From Bacteroidaceae bacterium (lineage in GTDB: Bacteria; Bacteroidota; Bacteroidia; Bacteroidales; Bacteroidaceae), in NCBI GenBank assembly GCA_021443405.1, contig JABUUA010000015.1:5065-23240 (forward strand): a stretch of DNA of 18,176 nt, written 5' to 3'. The first letter of the stretch is position 1; every line of letters starts with the position of its first letter. Under the pieces are notes generated by a model. That model was not told where the DNA came from, did not search any database, and worked only from the letters and a program-made list of their open reading frames with translations. Made by a program: the position numbers and the translations under genes. Of the stretch, positions 1 to 8,154 are shown in pieces.

Positions 1-54
1 ACGGGGAAGATGTTCTCTGTCGTAACCCCGATGTTACCTTTCTGCATAATTATT

Positions 55-2553
55 TTATTTTGTTATTACTAATTTTTCTTCCTTTATTTCTGCTCTGAGT
101 TCCGAGAGCGACGCGATGTCTTGTTCCACTATCATCTGGCAGATTGGGTCCTCAATCAGTGTCTGTATAGCGCGCTTCAAGGGACGAGCGCCATATTGAG
201 CATCGTAACCATTTTTCGCAATGAATTGCTTTGCTTCGTCGGAGATGGTCAGCGTCAGTCCGAGGTCGGTGATTCTCTGCTGCAGCGGGGCAAGTTCAAT
301 GTCCACAATGCGGCCCATGTCGTCGGGAGAAAGCGATTCGAAATAAACAATCTCGTCCAGACGATTCAAGAACTCTGGCATAAATTGCTTTTGCAAGCTC
401 TTTTCAATGATGGAGCGAGCCCATTTCTTATCGTTGCCCGCAACGGGTTGGAAACCAACACCGCGGCCAAACTCCTTCAGGTTGTTTGTTCCTGAATTCG
501 ACGTCATAATGACGACGGTGTTCCGGAAATCAATCGTAGTTCCATTGCCGTCGGTGAGCCGACCTTCGTCCATCACCTGCAAAAGCATGTTAAAGACGTC
601 CTTGTGCGCTTTCTCTATTTCATCCAAAAGCACAATAGAATAAGGCTTTCGCCGCACTTGTTCTGTAAGTTGTCCGCCTTCTTCGTAACCAACATAGCCC
701 GGAGGAGCGCCGACCATTCGCGAAGCCGTGTGTTTCTCCATGTATTCGCTCATGTCCAAACGAATCAAGGCGTCGCTCGTTCCGAACAGTTCTTCCGCCA
801 GCTTCTTGGTCAGGTAAGTCTTGCCCACTCCCGTCGGACCAACAAACAGAAATACTCCGGTGGGCTTGTTGGGGTCTTTGAGACCGACTCTACTGCGTTG
901 GATGGCTTTGACCAAACAATCTATTGCCTCGTCCTGACCAACAACTTGTTGCTGTAGGTGGTCACGCATTTGGCGCAGACGCTGCGATTCCTGTTGACCG
1001 ACTCGCTGAACGGGAATGCCGGTCATGACAGAGACCACTTCTGCAATCTGCTGTTCATCCACAGTCGAACGGTTGTCGTTGAGCGACGCTTCCCATTGTT
1101 GGCGCTCTTGTTCAAGCTCATTTTCTTTCCTGCGTTGTTGGTCACGATATTCAGCAGCAAGCTCAAATTGCTGGTTCTTTACCGCTTGAACTTTTTTCTC
1201 TTTCAGTGCAACCAATTCCTTTTCCATCTGCTCAATCTCAGGGGAAACAGGAATGTTTGTGATATGTTGGCGAGCTCCTGCTTCGTCCAAAACATCAATA
1301 GCTTTGTCGGGGAAAGAACGGTCGGTGACATAACGTTCAGTCAAAGCGACGCAGGCCTCCAGTGCAGCGTCAGTATAAGTCACATTATGATGTTCTTCGT
1401 ATCTCTTGCGTAAATTCTTGAGTATAAGAACAGTTTCTTGACGATTCGTGGGGGCGACCATTACTTTCTGGAAACGGCGTTCCAAACCGCCATCTTTCTC
1501 AACAGATTGTTTGAATTCCCGAATCGTTGTGGCGCCGATGCATTGCATTTCACCGCGAGCCAAGGCCGGCTTTAACAAGTTTGCGGCATCCATGGTTCCT
1601 TCTGCACCGCCTGCACCGATTATCGTGTGGATTTCGTCAATGAAAATGATGATATTCGGATTCTTTTTTAACTCCATCATAATGGAGCGAATGCGTTCCT
1701 CAAATTGTCCGCGATATTTTGTGCCCGCCACAATACTACCCATATCCAGCATAAACACCCGTTTGTTCCATAACATTCGAGGCACTTGGCGGTGAACAAT
1801 TCGAGTAGCTAATCCTTCAACGATAGCACTTTTACCCACACCGGGTTCTCCTATAAGAATAGGATTACTCTTTTTACGGCGACTTAAAATCTGAGCCACG
1901 CGCATAATCTCGGTGTCACGACCGATAACTGGGTCCAACAACCCTTCTTCTGCCGCTTTTGTCAGGTCTGTGCCAAAATTGTCAAGAACCGGAGTCGCGC
2001 TGGCTTTGGAGGGATGTTTGCTCATCGTGGGAGCGGCGTGAGCACTTTCATCCGCATAAGCAAAGTCATCGTCGTCATCTTGATTGTTGCCCGCACCTAT
2101 ATCAGTAGGAGTAATCTTTTCGGGCGTAATATGTTCCATAATATCTACATACCTAACATTGTATTTCTGAAGCAATTCCGCAGCAGCACTTGTGTTATCT
2201 TTGAGAATTGCTAAAAGCACATGCACATTGTCCACACTGTTGCATCCTGCCACATGTGACTCCAGTACACTAAGTTTCATAATGCGACCAGAAACGGAGT
2301 CAAGTATAATGTCATCCTCTGTATATTGCACAGAAGTTTCCTTACGATCGACGCCGCCCTGCAAATGTTGCTGTAGTTCATTTATCGGTGCGTCTAACTC
2401 TTGTAATATATTATATGCAAATGTATTATGGTCGGAGATAATTGCAAGGAGAAGGTGAGTTGGAGTCACTTTGTCGTTAGCCAGTTGCAGGGCAACTCGC
2501 CGACTTTCCGTGAGCATATTCGTTACTTCTGGAGAAAATTTTCTGTTAATCAT
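55..2553 (-). CDS. clpC: ClpC-type AAA+ unfoldase, ATP-binding subunit of Clp protease
   Basis: Hsp100 ATPase that unfolds and threads substrates, probably into ClpP in the cytoplasm. From the start at 2553 it has 832 residues. The order is Clp-N repeats (about 5-145), an acidic Asp-rich linker (about 155-175), AAA domain 1 with Walker A GEPGVGKS (235-242) and Walker B ending FIDE (304-307), a short UVR-like middle domain (about 440-490), and AAA domain 2 with Walker A GPTGVGKT (572-579), Walker B VLLDE and sensor-2 GARPLKR (788-794). The short middle domain, rather than a long ClpB coiled coil, and a VGF loop (699-701), the expected ClpP contact, favour ClpC over ClpB. The frame stays open upstream to an ATG at 2652. 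The Clp-N homology starts just after the 2553 ATG (MINRKFSPEV), and a sigma-54-like site lies inside the extension, so I prefer 2553. It is divergent from gyrA. Confidence 0.93.
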   Translation of the reverse strand: MINRKFSPEVTNMLTESRRVALQLANDKVTPTHLLLAIISDHNTFAYNILQELDAPINELQQHLQGGVDRKETSVQYTEDDIILDSVSGRIMKLSVLESHVAGCNSVDNVHVLLAILKDNTSAAAELLQKYNVRYVDIMEHITPEKITPTDIGAGNNQDDDDDFAYADESAHAAPTMSKHPSKASATPVLDNFGTDLTKAAEEGLLDPVIGRDTEIMRVAQILSRRKKSNPILIGEPGVGKSAIVEGLATRIVHRQVPRMLWNKRVFMLDMGSIVAGTKYRGQFEERIRSIMMELKKNPNIIIFIDEIHTIIGAGGAEGTMDAANLLKPALARGEMQCIGATTIREFKQSVEKDGGLERRFQKVMVAPTNRQETVLILKNLRKRYEEHHNVTYTDAALEACVALTERYVTDRSFPDKAIDVLDEAGARQHITNIPVSPEIEQMEKELVALKEKKVQAVKNQQFELAAEYRDQQRRKENELEQERQQWEASLNDNRSTVDEQQIAEVVSVMTGIPVQRVGQQESQRLRQMRDHLQQQVVGQDEAIDCLVKAIQRSRVGLKDPNKPTGVFLFVGPTGVGKTYLTKKLAEELFGTSDALIRLDMSEYMEKHTASRMVGAPPGYVGYEEGGQLTEQVRRKPYSIVLLDEIEKAHKDVFNMLLQVMDEGRLTDGNGTTIDFRNTVVIMTSNSGTNNLKEFGRGVGFQPVAGNDKKWARSIIEKSLQKQFMPEFLNRLDEIVYFESLSPDDMGRIVDIELAPLQQRITDLGLTLTISDEAKQFIAKNGYDAQYGARPLKRAIQTLIEDPICQMIVEQDIASLSELRAEIKEEKLVITK

Positions 2554-2580
2554 ATTCTTTGTTGCTACAGCTTTGTCACT

Positions 2581-2597
2581 AACAAACGTTGTGCCAA
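2581..2597 (-). promoter_or_regulatory. Possible sigma-54 (RpoN) -24/-12 promoter for clpC
   Basis: On the minus strand this reads TTGGCACAACGTTTGTT. It matches the -24 half (TTGGCAC) exactly and has the right spacing to a -12 half read as TTGT instead of the usual TTGC. Transcription would start near 2570, giving a leader of about 17 bases before the ATG at 2553. The site lies inside the longer open frame, so if it is real the 2652 start cannot be used from this promoter. No TAnnTTTG element was seen on this strand in the intergenic region; AACGTTTG and AAGATTTG are only near matches. The motif is seen directly; its use is inferred. Confidence 0.45.
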
Positions 2598-2775
2598 ATC
2601 TTATTAGGCATAAAAAATCTGATTTTATTCGTACTTTCGTATTTTGTTTCATTGCGAAAATTTTGATATCATTTTAAGGAAACTTTTGTGGGCCGCAAGC
2701 TGATAAAGGGCATTTCCTTGCACGCTGAACGATTTTAATATAATGTGTCGATGGGAAACTTTAACATATGGACAC

Positions 2776-2806
2776 TTGCATGAGATAAAAAAATAAGCTA
2801 TCTTTG
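2776..2806 (+). promoter_or_regulatory. Bacteroidetes-type promoter of gyrA
   Basis: TTG at 2776-2778 is the -33 element and TATCTTTG at 2799-2806 is an exact TAnnTTTG -7 element, separated by 20 bases. This is the spacing of the primary sigma factor (SigABfr) consensus. Transcription should start near 2811, giving an A/T-rich leader of about 30 bases ahead of the gyrA ATG at 2843, without a Shine-Dalgarno sequence. Confidence 0.8.
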
Positions 2807-2842
2807 TGGCGAAAAAGAATACTTATATAAAAATATACACAC

Positions 2843-5392
2843 ATGCAAGAAGAAGCAGAAGACAGAATTATTAAAGTTGACATTGAGTCGGAGATGAGGA
2901 AAAGTTACATCGACTACTCGATGAGTGTTATTGTTGCCCGCGCCTTGCCCGATGTTCGAGATGGTTTCAAACCTGTGCATCGCCGCATCTTATTTGGTAT
3001 GAAAGGTTTGAGCAATTTCCACAGTCAGCCATATAAGAAATGTGCACGTATTGTCGGTGATGTATTAGGTAAATATCATCCTCATGGCGATTCTTCGGTT
3101 TATGGAGCATTGGTCCGAATGGCTCAACCATGGGCCATGCGATATACTTTGGTTGACGGACAAGGTAACTTTGGTTCTGTTGACGGCGATAGCCCTGCGG
3201 CAATGCGTTATACCGAGTGCCGTTTGACAACGATGGGTGAGGCCATGATGGAAGATATCGACAAAGAGACCGTTGATATGGCCAACAACTTTGATGATAC
3301 TCGCCAAGAGCCTACCGTGATGCCAACACGAATCCCCAGTTTGTTGGTCAATGGCGCAACGGGTATTGCTGTTGGTATGGCTACTAATATTCCTACGCAT
3401 AATTTAGGCGAAGTCTTAGACGCCTGTGTAGCCTATATCGATAATCCTCAGTTGCAAAGCCTTGAACTGATGCAGTGGGTAAAAGGTCCCGACTTTCCTA
3501 CCGGCGCTTTTATCATGGGCTTGCAAGGTATTAAAGATGCCTATGAGACTGGTCGCGGACGTATCATCATGCGTGCAAAGAGCGAGATTGAAGCCGGAGA
3601 TCAGCATGATAGCATTATTTTTACAGAAATCCCTTATGGAGTTAATAAAGCGGAGTTGATTAAATACATCGCTCAGCTGGTAAATGAGAAGAAAATCGAA
3701 GGTATTAGCAATGTTAATGACGAGACGGATGCTGAAGGGATGCGCATTGTTGTTGATGTAAAACGCGACGCTAATGCTCAGGTTGTCATGAACAAGTTGT
3801 TCAAGATGACACCCTTACAATCTTCATTTAGTGTCAATTGCATTGCTTTAGTAAAGGGACGACCCAAATTACTAACATTACGTGATTGTATTTCTTGTTT
3901 CGTAGAACACCGCCATGATGTGGTGATTCGCCGTACAAAATACGATTTACGCAAAGCCGAGGAACGTGCCCACATTTTGAAAGGACTAATCATCGCAAGC
4001 GACAACATCGATGAGGTTGTACATATCATTAAGCAGAGCAAGACACCTCAGGAAGCTCAAGAGAACTTAATGCAACGTTTTGGTTTTGATGAAATCCAAG
4101 CTAAGGCAATTGTGGACATGCGCTTGGCACAACTCACGGGTTTGCAACAAGAGAAACTCCATGCAGAGCATGATGATTTAATGGAGAAAATCAAGTACTA
4201 CAACCAGATTCTTACTGATGATAGTTTGTGCCGTCAAATTATGAAGGATGAACTGCTGGAAGTAAAGGAAAAATTTGCAGACGAGCGTAAAACTGCGATT
4301 CTTCCCGCAGCTGACGAATTTAATGCAGAGGACTTCTATGCCGACGATGAAGTGGTGATTACTATTAGTCACATGGGTTACATCAAACGCACACCGCTTG
4401 CCGAATTCCGTGCTCAAAGCCGTGGAGGTGTTGGCGCAAAGGGTAGCAGTACTCGTGATAACGACTTTATCGAATACATTTATCCTGCAACTATGCATAA
4501 CACGATGATGTTCTTCAGCCAGAATGGTCGTTGCTATTGGTTGCGAGTATATGAAATTCCCGAAGGTGCACGCAACAATAAAGGACGTGCAATCCAAAAC
4601 ATGCTGAACATTGACTCTAATGATAAGGTCAATGCGTGCTTGTGTATTCGTAAATTGCAAGATCCGGACTTCTGCAAGTCGCATTTCGTTCTCTTCTGCA
4701 CTAAACAGGGTATTATTAAGAAAACTTGTCTGTCCGAGTATAGTAGACCTCGTGCAAATGGTGTAAATGCCATCAATATTCAAGAGGGTGACCAAGTCAT
4801 TGGCGTAGAACTGACAAATGGTCATAATGAAATAGTAATTGCCAACCGTAACGGTCGTGCCATTCGATTTAACGAAACCGATGTCCGCCCAATGGGTCGT
4901 GTTGCTACTGGAGTAACGAGTATGCAGCTGGATGGTGGTGATGATGAAGTTGTAGGCATGGTAACTGTGAATAATCCCCTCAAGGAAACGATTGTTGTAA
5001 TCAGCGAAAAAGGATACGGAAAGCGCAGCTTGCTCAATGACGAAGAAGGTAATGAAATCTATCGCAAAACCTCTCGCCGTGCGAAGGGTGTTAAGACGCT
5101 TGACATTACCGAAAAGACTGGTAAACTCGTCACCATACGCAATGTAGATGATACGGAAGATCTTATGATTATCAATAAGAGCGGCGTTACTATTCGTATG
5201 CACGTTGATGAAATTCGTCAGACAGGTCGTGTGGCCCAAGGGGTGAAGTTGATTGATATTGCAAAACGTAATGACGTAATCTCAAATGTGTGTGTTGTAG
5301 CGAGAGAGGAAGAAGAATTAAACGAAGCGACAGCAGAGAGCGATATTCCTCACGAAGATGCTACAGAAGTGAATGCGTCAGGCGAAATTTAA
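2843..5392 (+). CDS. gyrA: DNA gyrase subunit A
   Basis: Type IIA topoisomerase breakage-reunion subunit (849 residues), which works with GyrB to introduce negative supercoils using ATP. The N-terminal half contains the conserved run up to AAMRYTE; the catalytic tyrosine is Y123, equivalent to E. coli Y122. The quinolone-determining region reads HPHGDSSVYGALVRMAQ: S84 (E. coli S83) is the susceptible residue, while G88 stands where E. coli has D87. The C-terminal DNA-wrapping domain (about 510-815) has a degenerate GyrA box, QSRGGVGAKG (525-534), which favours GyrA over ParC. The protein ends in an acidic tail of about 30 residues. The length is usual for Bacteroidetes GyrA. The gene has its own promoter, and the next gene starts 35 bases after its stop with no terminator between them, so the two are probably co-transcribed. 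Confidence 0.97.
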   Translation: MQEEAEDRIIKVDIESEMRKSYIDYSMSVIVARALPDVRDGFKPVHRRILFGMKGLSNFHSQPYKKCARIVGDVLGKYHPHGDSSVYGALVRMAQPWAMRYTLVDGQGNFGSVDGDSPAAMRYTECRLTTMGEAMMEDIDKETVDMANNFDDTRQEPTVMPTRIPSLLVNGATGIAVGMATNIPTHNLGEVLDACVAYIDNPQLQSLELMQWVKGPDFPTGAFIMGLQGIKDAYETGRGRIIMRAKSEIEAGDQHDSIIFTEIPYGVNKAELIKYIAQLVNEKKIEGISNVNDETDAEGMRIVVDVKRDANAQVVMNKLFKMTPLQSSFSVNCIALVKGRPKLLTLRDCISCFVEHRHDVVIRRTKYDLRKAEERAHILKGLIIASDNIDEVVHIIKQSKTPQEAQENLMQRFGFDEIQAKAIVDMRLAQLTGLQQEKLHAEHDDLMEKIKYYNQILTDDSLCRQIMKDELLEVKEKFADERKTAILPAADEFNAEDFYADDEVVITISHMGYIKRTPLAEFRAQSRGGVGAKGSSTRDNDFIEYIYPATMHNTMMFFSQNGRCYWLRVYEIPEGARNNKGRAIQNMLNIDSNDKVNACLCIRKLQDPDFCKSHFVLFCTKQGIIKKTCLSEYSRPRANGVNAINIQEGDQVIGVELTNGHNEIVIANRNGRAIRFNETDVRPMGRVATGVTSMQLDGGDDEVVGMVTVNNPLKETIVVISEKGYGKRSLLNDEEGNEIYRKTSRRAKGVKTLDITEKTGKLVTIRNVDDTEDLMIINKSGVTIRMHVDEIRQTGRVAQGVKLIDIAKRNDVISNVCVVAREEEELNEATAESDIPHEDATEVNASGEI

Positions 5393-5427
5393 AATCAAGA
5401 ATAATCATTTAACCAAAAACTATACAG

Positions 5428-6822
5428 ATGAAAAAGATTATCGTTTCAATGCTGATGTTTGCGATAGTAGGCGCAGCAAGTGCACAGACCCCTGAAGAAA
5501 AAGCTGTGGCTAAAGCGCAAGCAGCAGCTCTGAAGGCTGCACAAAAGGAAGCCAAGGCACAAGTGCAACAAGGAATGAAACTTCGTGATGCAGTGATGGC
5601 TCTTTATACAGCCAATCAAGCCGAAATCGCTAAAGGCGACAAGGCAAACAAGGAGACGATTGTGAAGAATGAAGCTCAGATTAAAATCCAATCATTGGAA
5701 GCACAGGAATTGTTGTCAAAAGCTTTTGCAAGTGGAAACATTGAAGAAAAATTAATGTTTGATGCAGGAAAAGCGTATGATGACGTGTGCTCACAACTGC
5801 TGAATCCCGAATTGCAATTAGCAGCAGCACATGAGACATTTGATACTTTGACATTCTCGAAGGCTATTGACGGCGTGTGCGATGGTTGTTATGCAGTATT
5901 AGAATACGGCAAGATGAAGGACGAACTCCAGAAGCCTATTATTCTCAACAGCGAGTTGAAAATGCCTAAGTTAATGACTTATTATGCCTATCTCTGTATT
6001 TTCTATACCGAGACTAAGAACATCGATAAGGCAGCAGAGGCGATGGAAAAATATGCGGCCTTCCCAACAAAATACCCCAAAGTTGCCAATGACCCCGCTA
6101 TCACAAATCCTCAATATCCGGTAGAACAGTTCGCATTTAACATTTATCTGACTGCTTATAATATGAAGAAGTACGATATTTGTGAGAAGTTCTACGAGCA
6201 GGCCTTTGCTTATGATAATCCAGAGAGCCATAATTTCGTCGTCAGCAGTCGTCCACAAATTTATCTCAACCAGGGCGATACCGCCAATTGGGAGAATAGT
6301 TTGAAGGAGATGATTAAGGCTGAGCCGAATAGTAATAATGCAGAAGTCGCCACCCAAAACTTACTGGTTCATTACAGTCGTAAGGGAACAGATAGTCTCC
6401 AAAAATTTGCGGATGAGATTCTTGCCATTGATCCAAACAATAAGATTGCCAATTATGGTAAGGGCTATGCAATGTTCGCTTCAGAGAAATTCGAAGATGC
6501 GTATGGTTATTACACTAAGGCAATGGAGGCAGATCCTGACTATTATGACGCTGTGTACATGGCAGGAATGAGTCAGTATCGTCTGGCTGTTACTAACAAC
6601 TTCAAATATGTTGATGGAAAGAAATACAAGTCGCAGGCAGAAGTAAATGCTGCGGAAGAAAAGTATGTGAAGAAATACTTCCGTCAGGCCTTGCCTCTCT
6701 TCGAGAAAGCACGCGAGATGCAACCTGACCGCAGTGACGACTGGGCAAGCGCTTTATCAACCATCTACAAGAACTTGGGACAGAAAGATAAAGCAGATGA
6801 ACTGAAGCAGTACCTGCAGTAA
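5428..6822 (+). CDS. Exported tetratricopeptide-repeat protein
   Basis: A 464-residue protein with a clear type I signal peptide: MKK n-region, hydrophobic core and ASA-Q cleavage site after residue 19. The mature protein should be periplasmic. An Ala/Lys/Gln-rich helix (20-50) follows, and then TPR-like helical pairs. The best is at 339-372, with a repeat-like pattern ending in AMEADP; others are seen near 183-215, 236-268 and 415-450. TPRs form protein-binding superhelices, so the role is probably scaffolding or sensing, but no catalytic motif is visible and no specific function can be given. It follows gyrA by 35 bases, most likely in the same transcript, and a hairpin at 6844-6881 closes the unit. 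Another exported TPR-like protein is encoded next, so the pair may work together; this is inference only. Confidence 0.88.
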   Translation: MKKIIVSMLMFAIVGAASAQTPEEKAVAKAQAAALKAAQKEAKAQVQQGMKLRDAVMALYTANQAEIAKGDKANKETIVKNEAQIKIQSLEAQELLSKAFASGNIEEKLMFDAGKAYDDVCSQLLNPELQLAAAHETFDTLTFSKAIDGVCDGCYAVLEYGKMKDELQKPIILNSELKMPKLMTYYAYLCIFYTETKNIDKAAEAMEKYAAFPTKYPKVANDPAITNPQYPVEQFAFNIYLTAYNMKKYDICEKFYEQAFAYDNPESHNFVVSSRPQIYLNQGDTANWENSLKEMIKAEPNSNNAEVATQNLLVHYSRKGTDSLQKFADEILAIDPNNKIANYGKGYAMFASEKFEDAYGYYTKAMEADPDYYDAVYMAGMSQYRLAVTNNFKYVDGKKYKSQAEVNAAEEKYVKKYFRQALPLFEKAREMQPDRSDDWASALSTIYKNLGQKDKADELKQYLQ

Positions 6823-6843
6823 ATATACGACAACCTATAATCA

Positions 6844-6881
6844 CCGCAGGGATACAATGTAATAACATCGTGTCTCTGCGG
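6844..6881 (+). terminator. Hairpin after the gyrA-TPR unit, probable terminator
   Basis: The arms 6844-6859 and 6866-6881 form a 16-pair stem with two G·T wobbles and one A·C mismatch, and the loop is TAATAA. One more A-T pair (6843/6882) is possible. The stem starts 22 bases after the stop of the TPR gene. Only a short run (CTTTT) follows, so it is weaker than a textbook intrinsic terminator. The stem is nearly symmetrical and could also act on the opposite strand. It directly abuts a possible -7 promoter element. Confidence 0.65.
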
Positions 6882-6889
6882 TACTTTTG
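6882..6889 (+). promoter_or_regulatory. Possible -7 promoter element for the TPR-kinase operon
   Basis: TACTTTTG is an exact match to the Bacteroidetes -7 consensus TAnnTTTG, 33 bases before the ATG at 6922, which is a typical distance. The expected -33 position falls inside the preceding hairpin and reads only TGTA, so the -33 match is poor. This promoter could be weak or helped by an activator. Confidence 0.5.
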
Positions 6890-6921
6890 CCTATAACAGA
6901 ATGTAATCGCTAAGTCTCTAT

Positions 6922-8154
6922 ATGAAGAATACCCTGCTCATTGTACTGACAACATTCTCACTGCATGTTTGTGCTGCCAACCAAACCGTAAAGTATAAAT
7001 CATTACTGAAGGCAGCCAAAACAGCCATAAAAAATCACAGTGGCGAAGAAAATGCTGAAATGAATCTTTTAGCAGCCCTTTCTCGTGAGGACATCACTGA
7101 TGGCCAGCGTGCAGAAATATATTATATGGCGGAGGAACTTGAACAGAGTATTAATGCCAAGGAAAATGAAAAAATGTATCTTAAGCAAAAGTATGATACG
7201 CTCAAGTTCTTTTCGACAGTGTTACAAATGCACAAGCATCTTATCGCCTGTGACAGTGTTGAAGTAAAGAGTGGCAAGAAGTTTTCTTATCGTGGACGTG
7301 CGAGAGACATAATGAATAAGTATCGCAAGACATTGCTCAATGGCGGCAAGTTTATGCTGAAGAAAGGATTATATGCCGACGCGTTCAATTACTTTGATAT
7401 TTATTTGCGTGAACCTTATATGCCCATGTTTGAGTATAATCAAACGCTGAAAGCCGATACAACGCGGTCTAAAGTTTTTTACTGGGCAACCATTACTGGG
7501 TATAACGCTAATAATCCAACGATGGCTCTATCCTATATTGATAGCGCTATCGTTTGCAGTGCTGATACGTTGCGCCCTTCGCTGTGCGAATATAAGGTTC
7601 GTTGTTATGAAGCCCTTAAAGATACTTCGAATTATATAGAAACACTTGAACATTCGGTTCAAGACTATTCCGCCCATAACTATTTTTATCTGCATCTCAT
7701 TGATTACTACGCAGAGGCAAAAAAATATGATGAGGGTATAGCGTTAAGTGATACTTTGCTCAAAAAAGTTGGGGAACGGGAAATCTATTATCTTGGGAAA
7801 AGCCAGATGCAACTTCGTAAATGTGATTACGAGGACTGCATAGAAACTTGTAATTATGCTATTGCCTTAGATTCAACATTAGTGGATGCCTATTACAACA
7901 AAGGATTATCTTACTTGAATATGGCTATTATCTTTGCAGAAACAGCTTGTAGCGATATTCGGAATCCCAAGTGTAAACGAGACCGTATCAAGTTACAAGG
8001 CTTATATAACTATGCAAGACAGCCCATCGAACAAGTGCGGAAACTCAAACCCGACGATGTTAAACGCTGGGCCCCTATCCTCTATAAAATCTATTTATAC
8101 CTGAACTTGGGTGATGAATTTGCTGAGATTGAACAACTGCTCAAGAATGCGTAA
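6922..8154 (+). CDS. Exported TPR-like protein, first gene of the two-component operon
   Basis: A 410-residue protein with a signal peptide of about 19 residues (hydrophobic LLIVLTTF core, cleavage near CAA). The cysteine before the cleavage site lacks a proper lipobox (LHVC), so it is more likely soluble in the periplasm than lipidated. The rest is helical and TPR-like. The clearest repeats lie at about 255-335, with patterns such as YYLGKSQMQLRKCDYEDCIE and DAYYNKGLSYLNMA. There is no catalytic motif. The last codons overlap the start of the double-kinase gene by 8 bases (8147-8154), so translation is probably coupled. Because the kinase has its own periplasmic helical regions, this protein is a candidate ligand-binding partner or modulator. 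That role is inferred from position alone. It is distantly similar in style to the exported TPR protein upstream. Confidence 0.85.
   Translation: MKNTLLIVLTTFSLHVCAANQTVKYKSLLKAAKTAIKNHSGEENAEMNLLAALSREDITDGQRAEIYYMAEELEQSINAKENEKMYLKQKYDTLKFFSTVLQMHKHLIACDSVEVKSGKKFSYRGRARDIMNKYRKTLLNGGKFMLKKGLYADAFNYFDIYLREPYMPMFEYNQTLKADTTRSKVFYWATITGYNANNPTMALSYIDSAIVCSADTLRPSLCEYKVRCYEALKDTSNYIETLEHSVQDYSAHNYFYLHLIDYYAEAKKYDEGIALSDTLLKKVGEREIYYLGKSQMQLRKCDYEDCIETCNYAIALDSTLVDAYYNKGLSYLNMAIIFAETACSDIRNPKCKRDRIKLQGLYNYARQPIEQVRKLKPDDVKRWAPILYKIYLYLNLGDEFAEIEQLLKNA

Noticed and set aside
1..54. Downstream flank of clpC, checked for a terminator or gene end
   Set aside because: Only a short inverted repeat (GTAAC/GTTAC, 22-37) is visible, with no T-run in either direction; not strong enough to call.
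2554..2652. 33-codon N-terminal extension of clpC in the same frame
   Set aside because: It has no Clp-N similarity and contains a sigma-54-like promoter; the family's N-terminus begins at the 2553 ATG.
4178..5239. Open frame of 353 codons antisense to gyrA
   Set aside because: It lies wholly within gyrA, resembles no known family, and is explained by codon bias of the sense gene.
8111..8146. Upstream GTG/ATG starts for the double kinase
   Set aside because: They place residues before a good lipoprotein-like signal peptide; the ATG at 8147 begins it directly and overlaps the upstream stop by only 8 bases.
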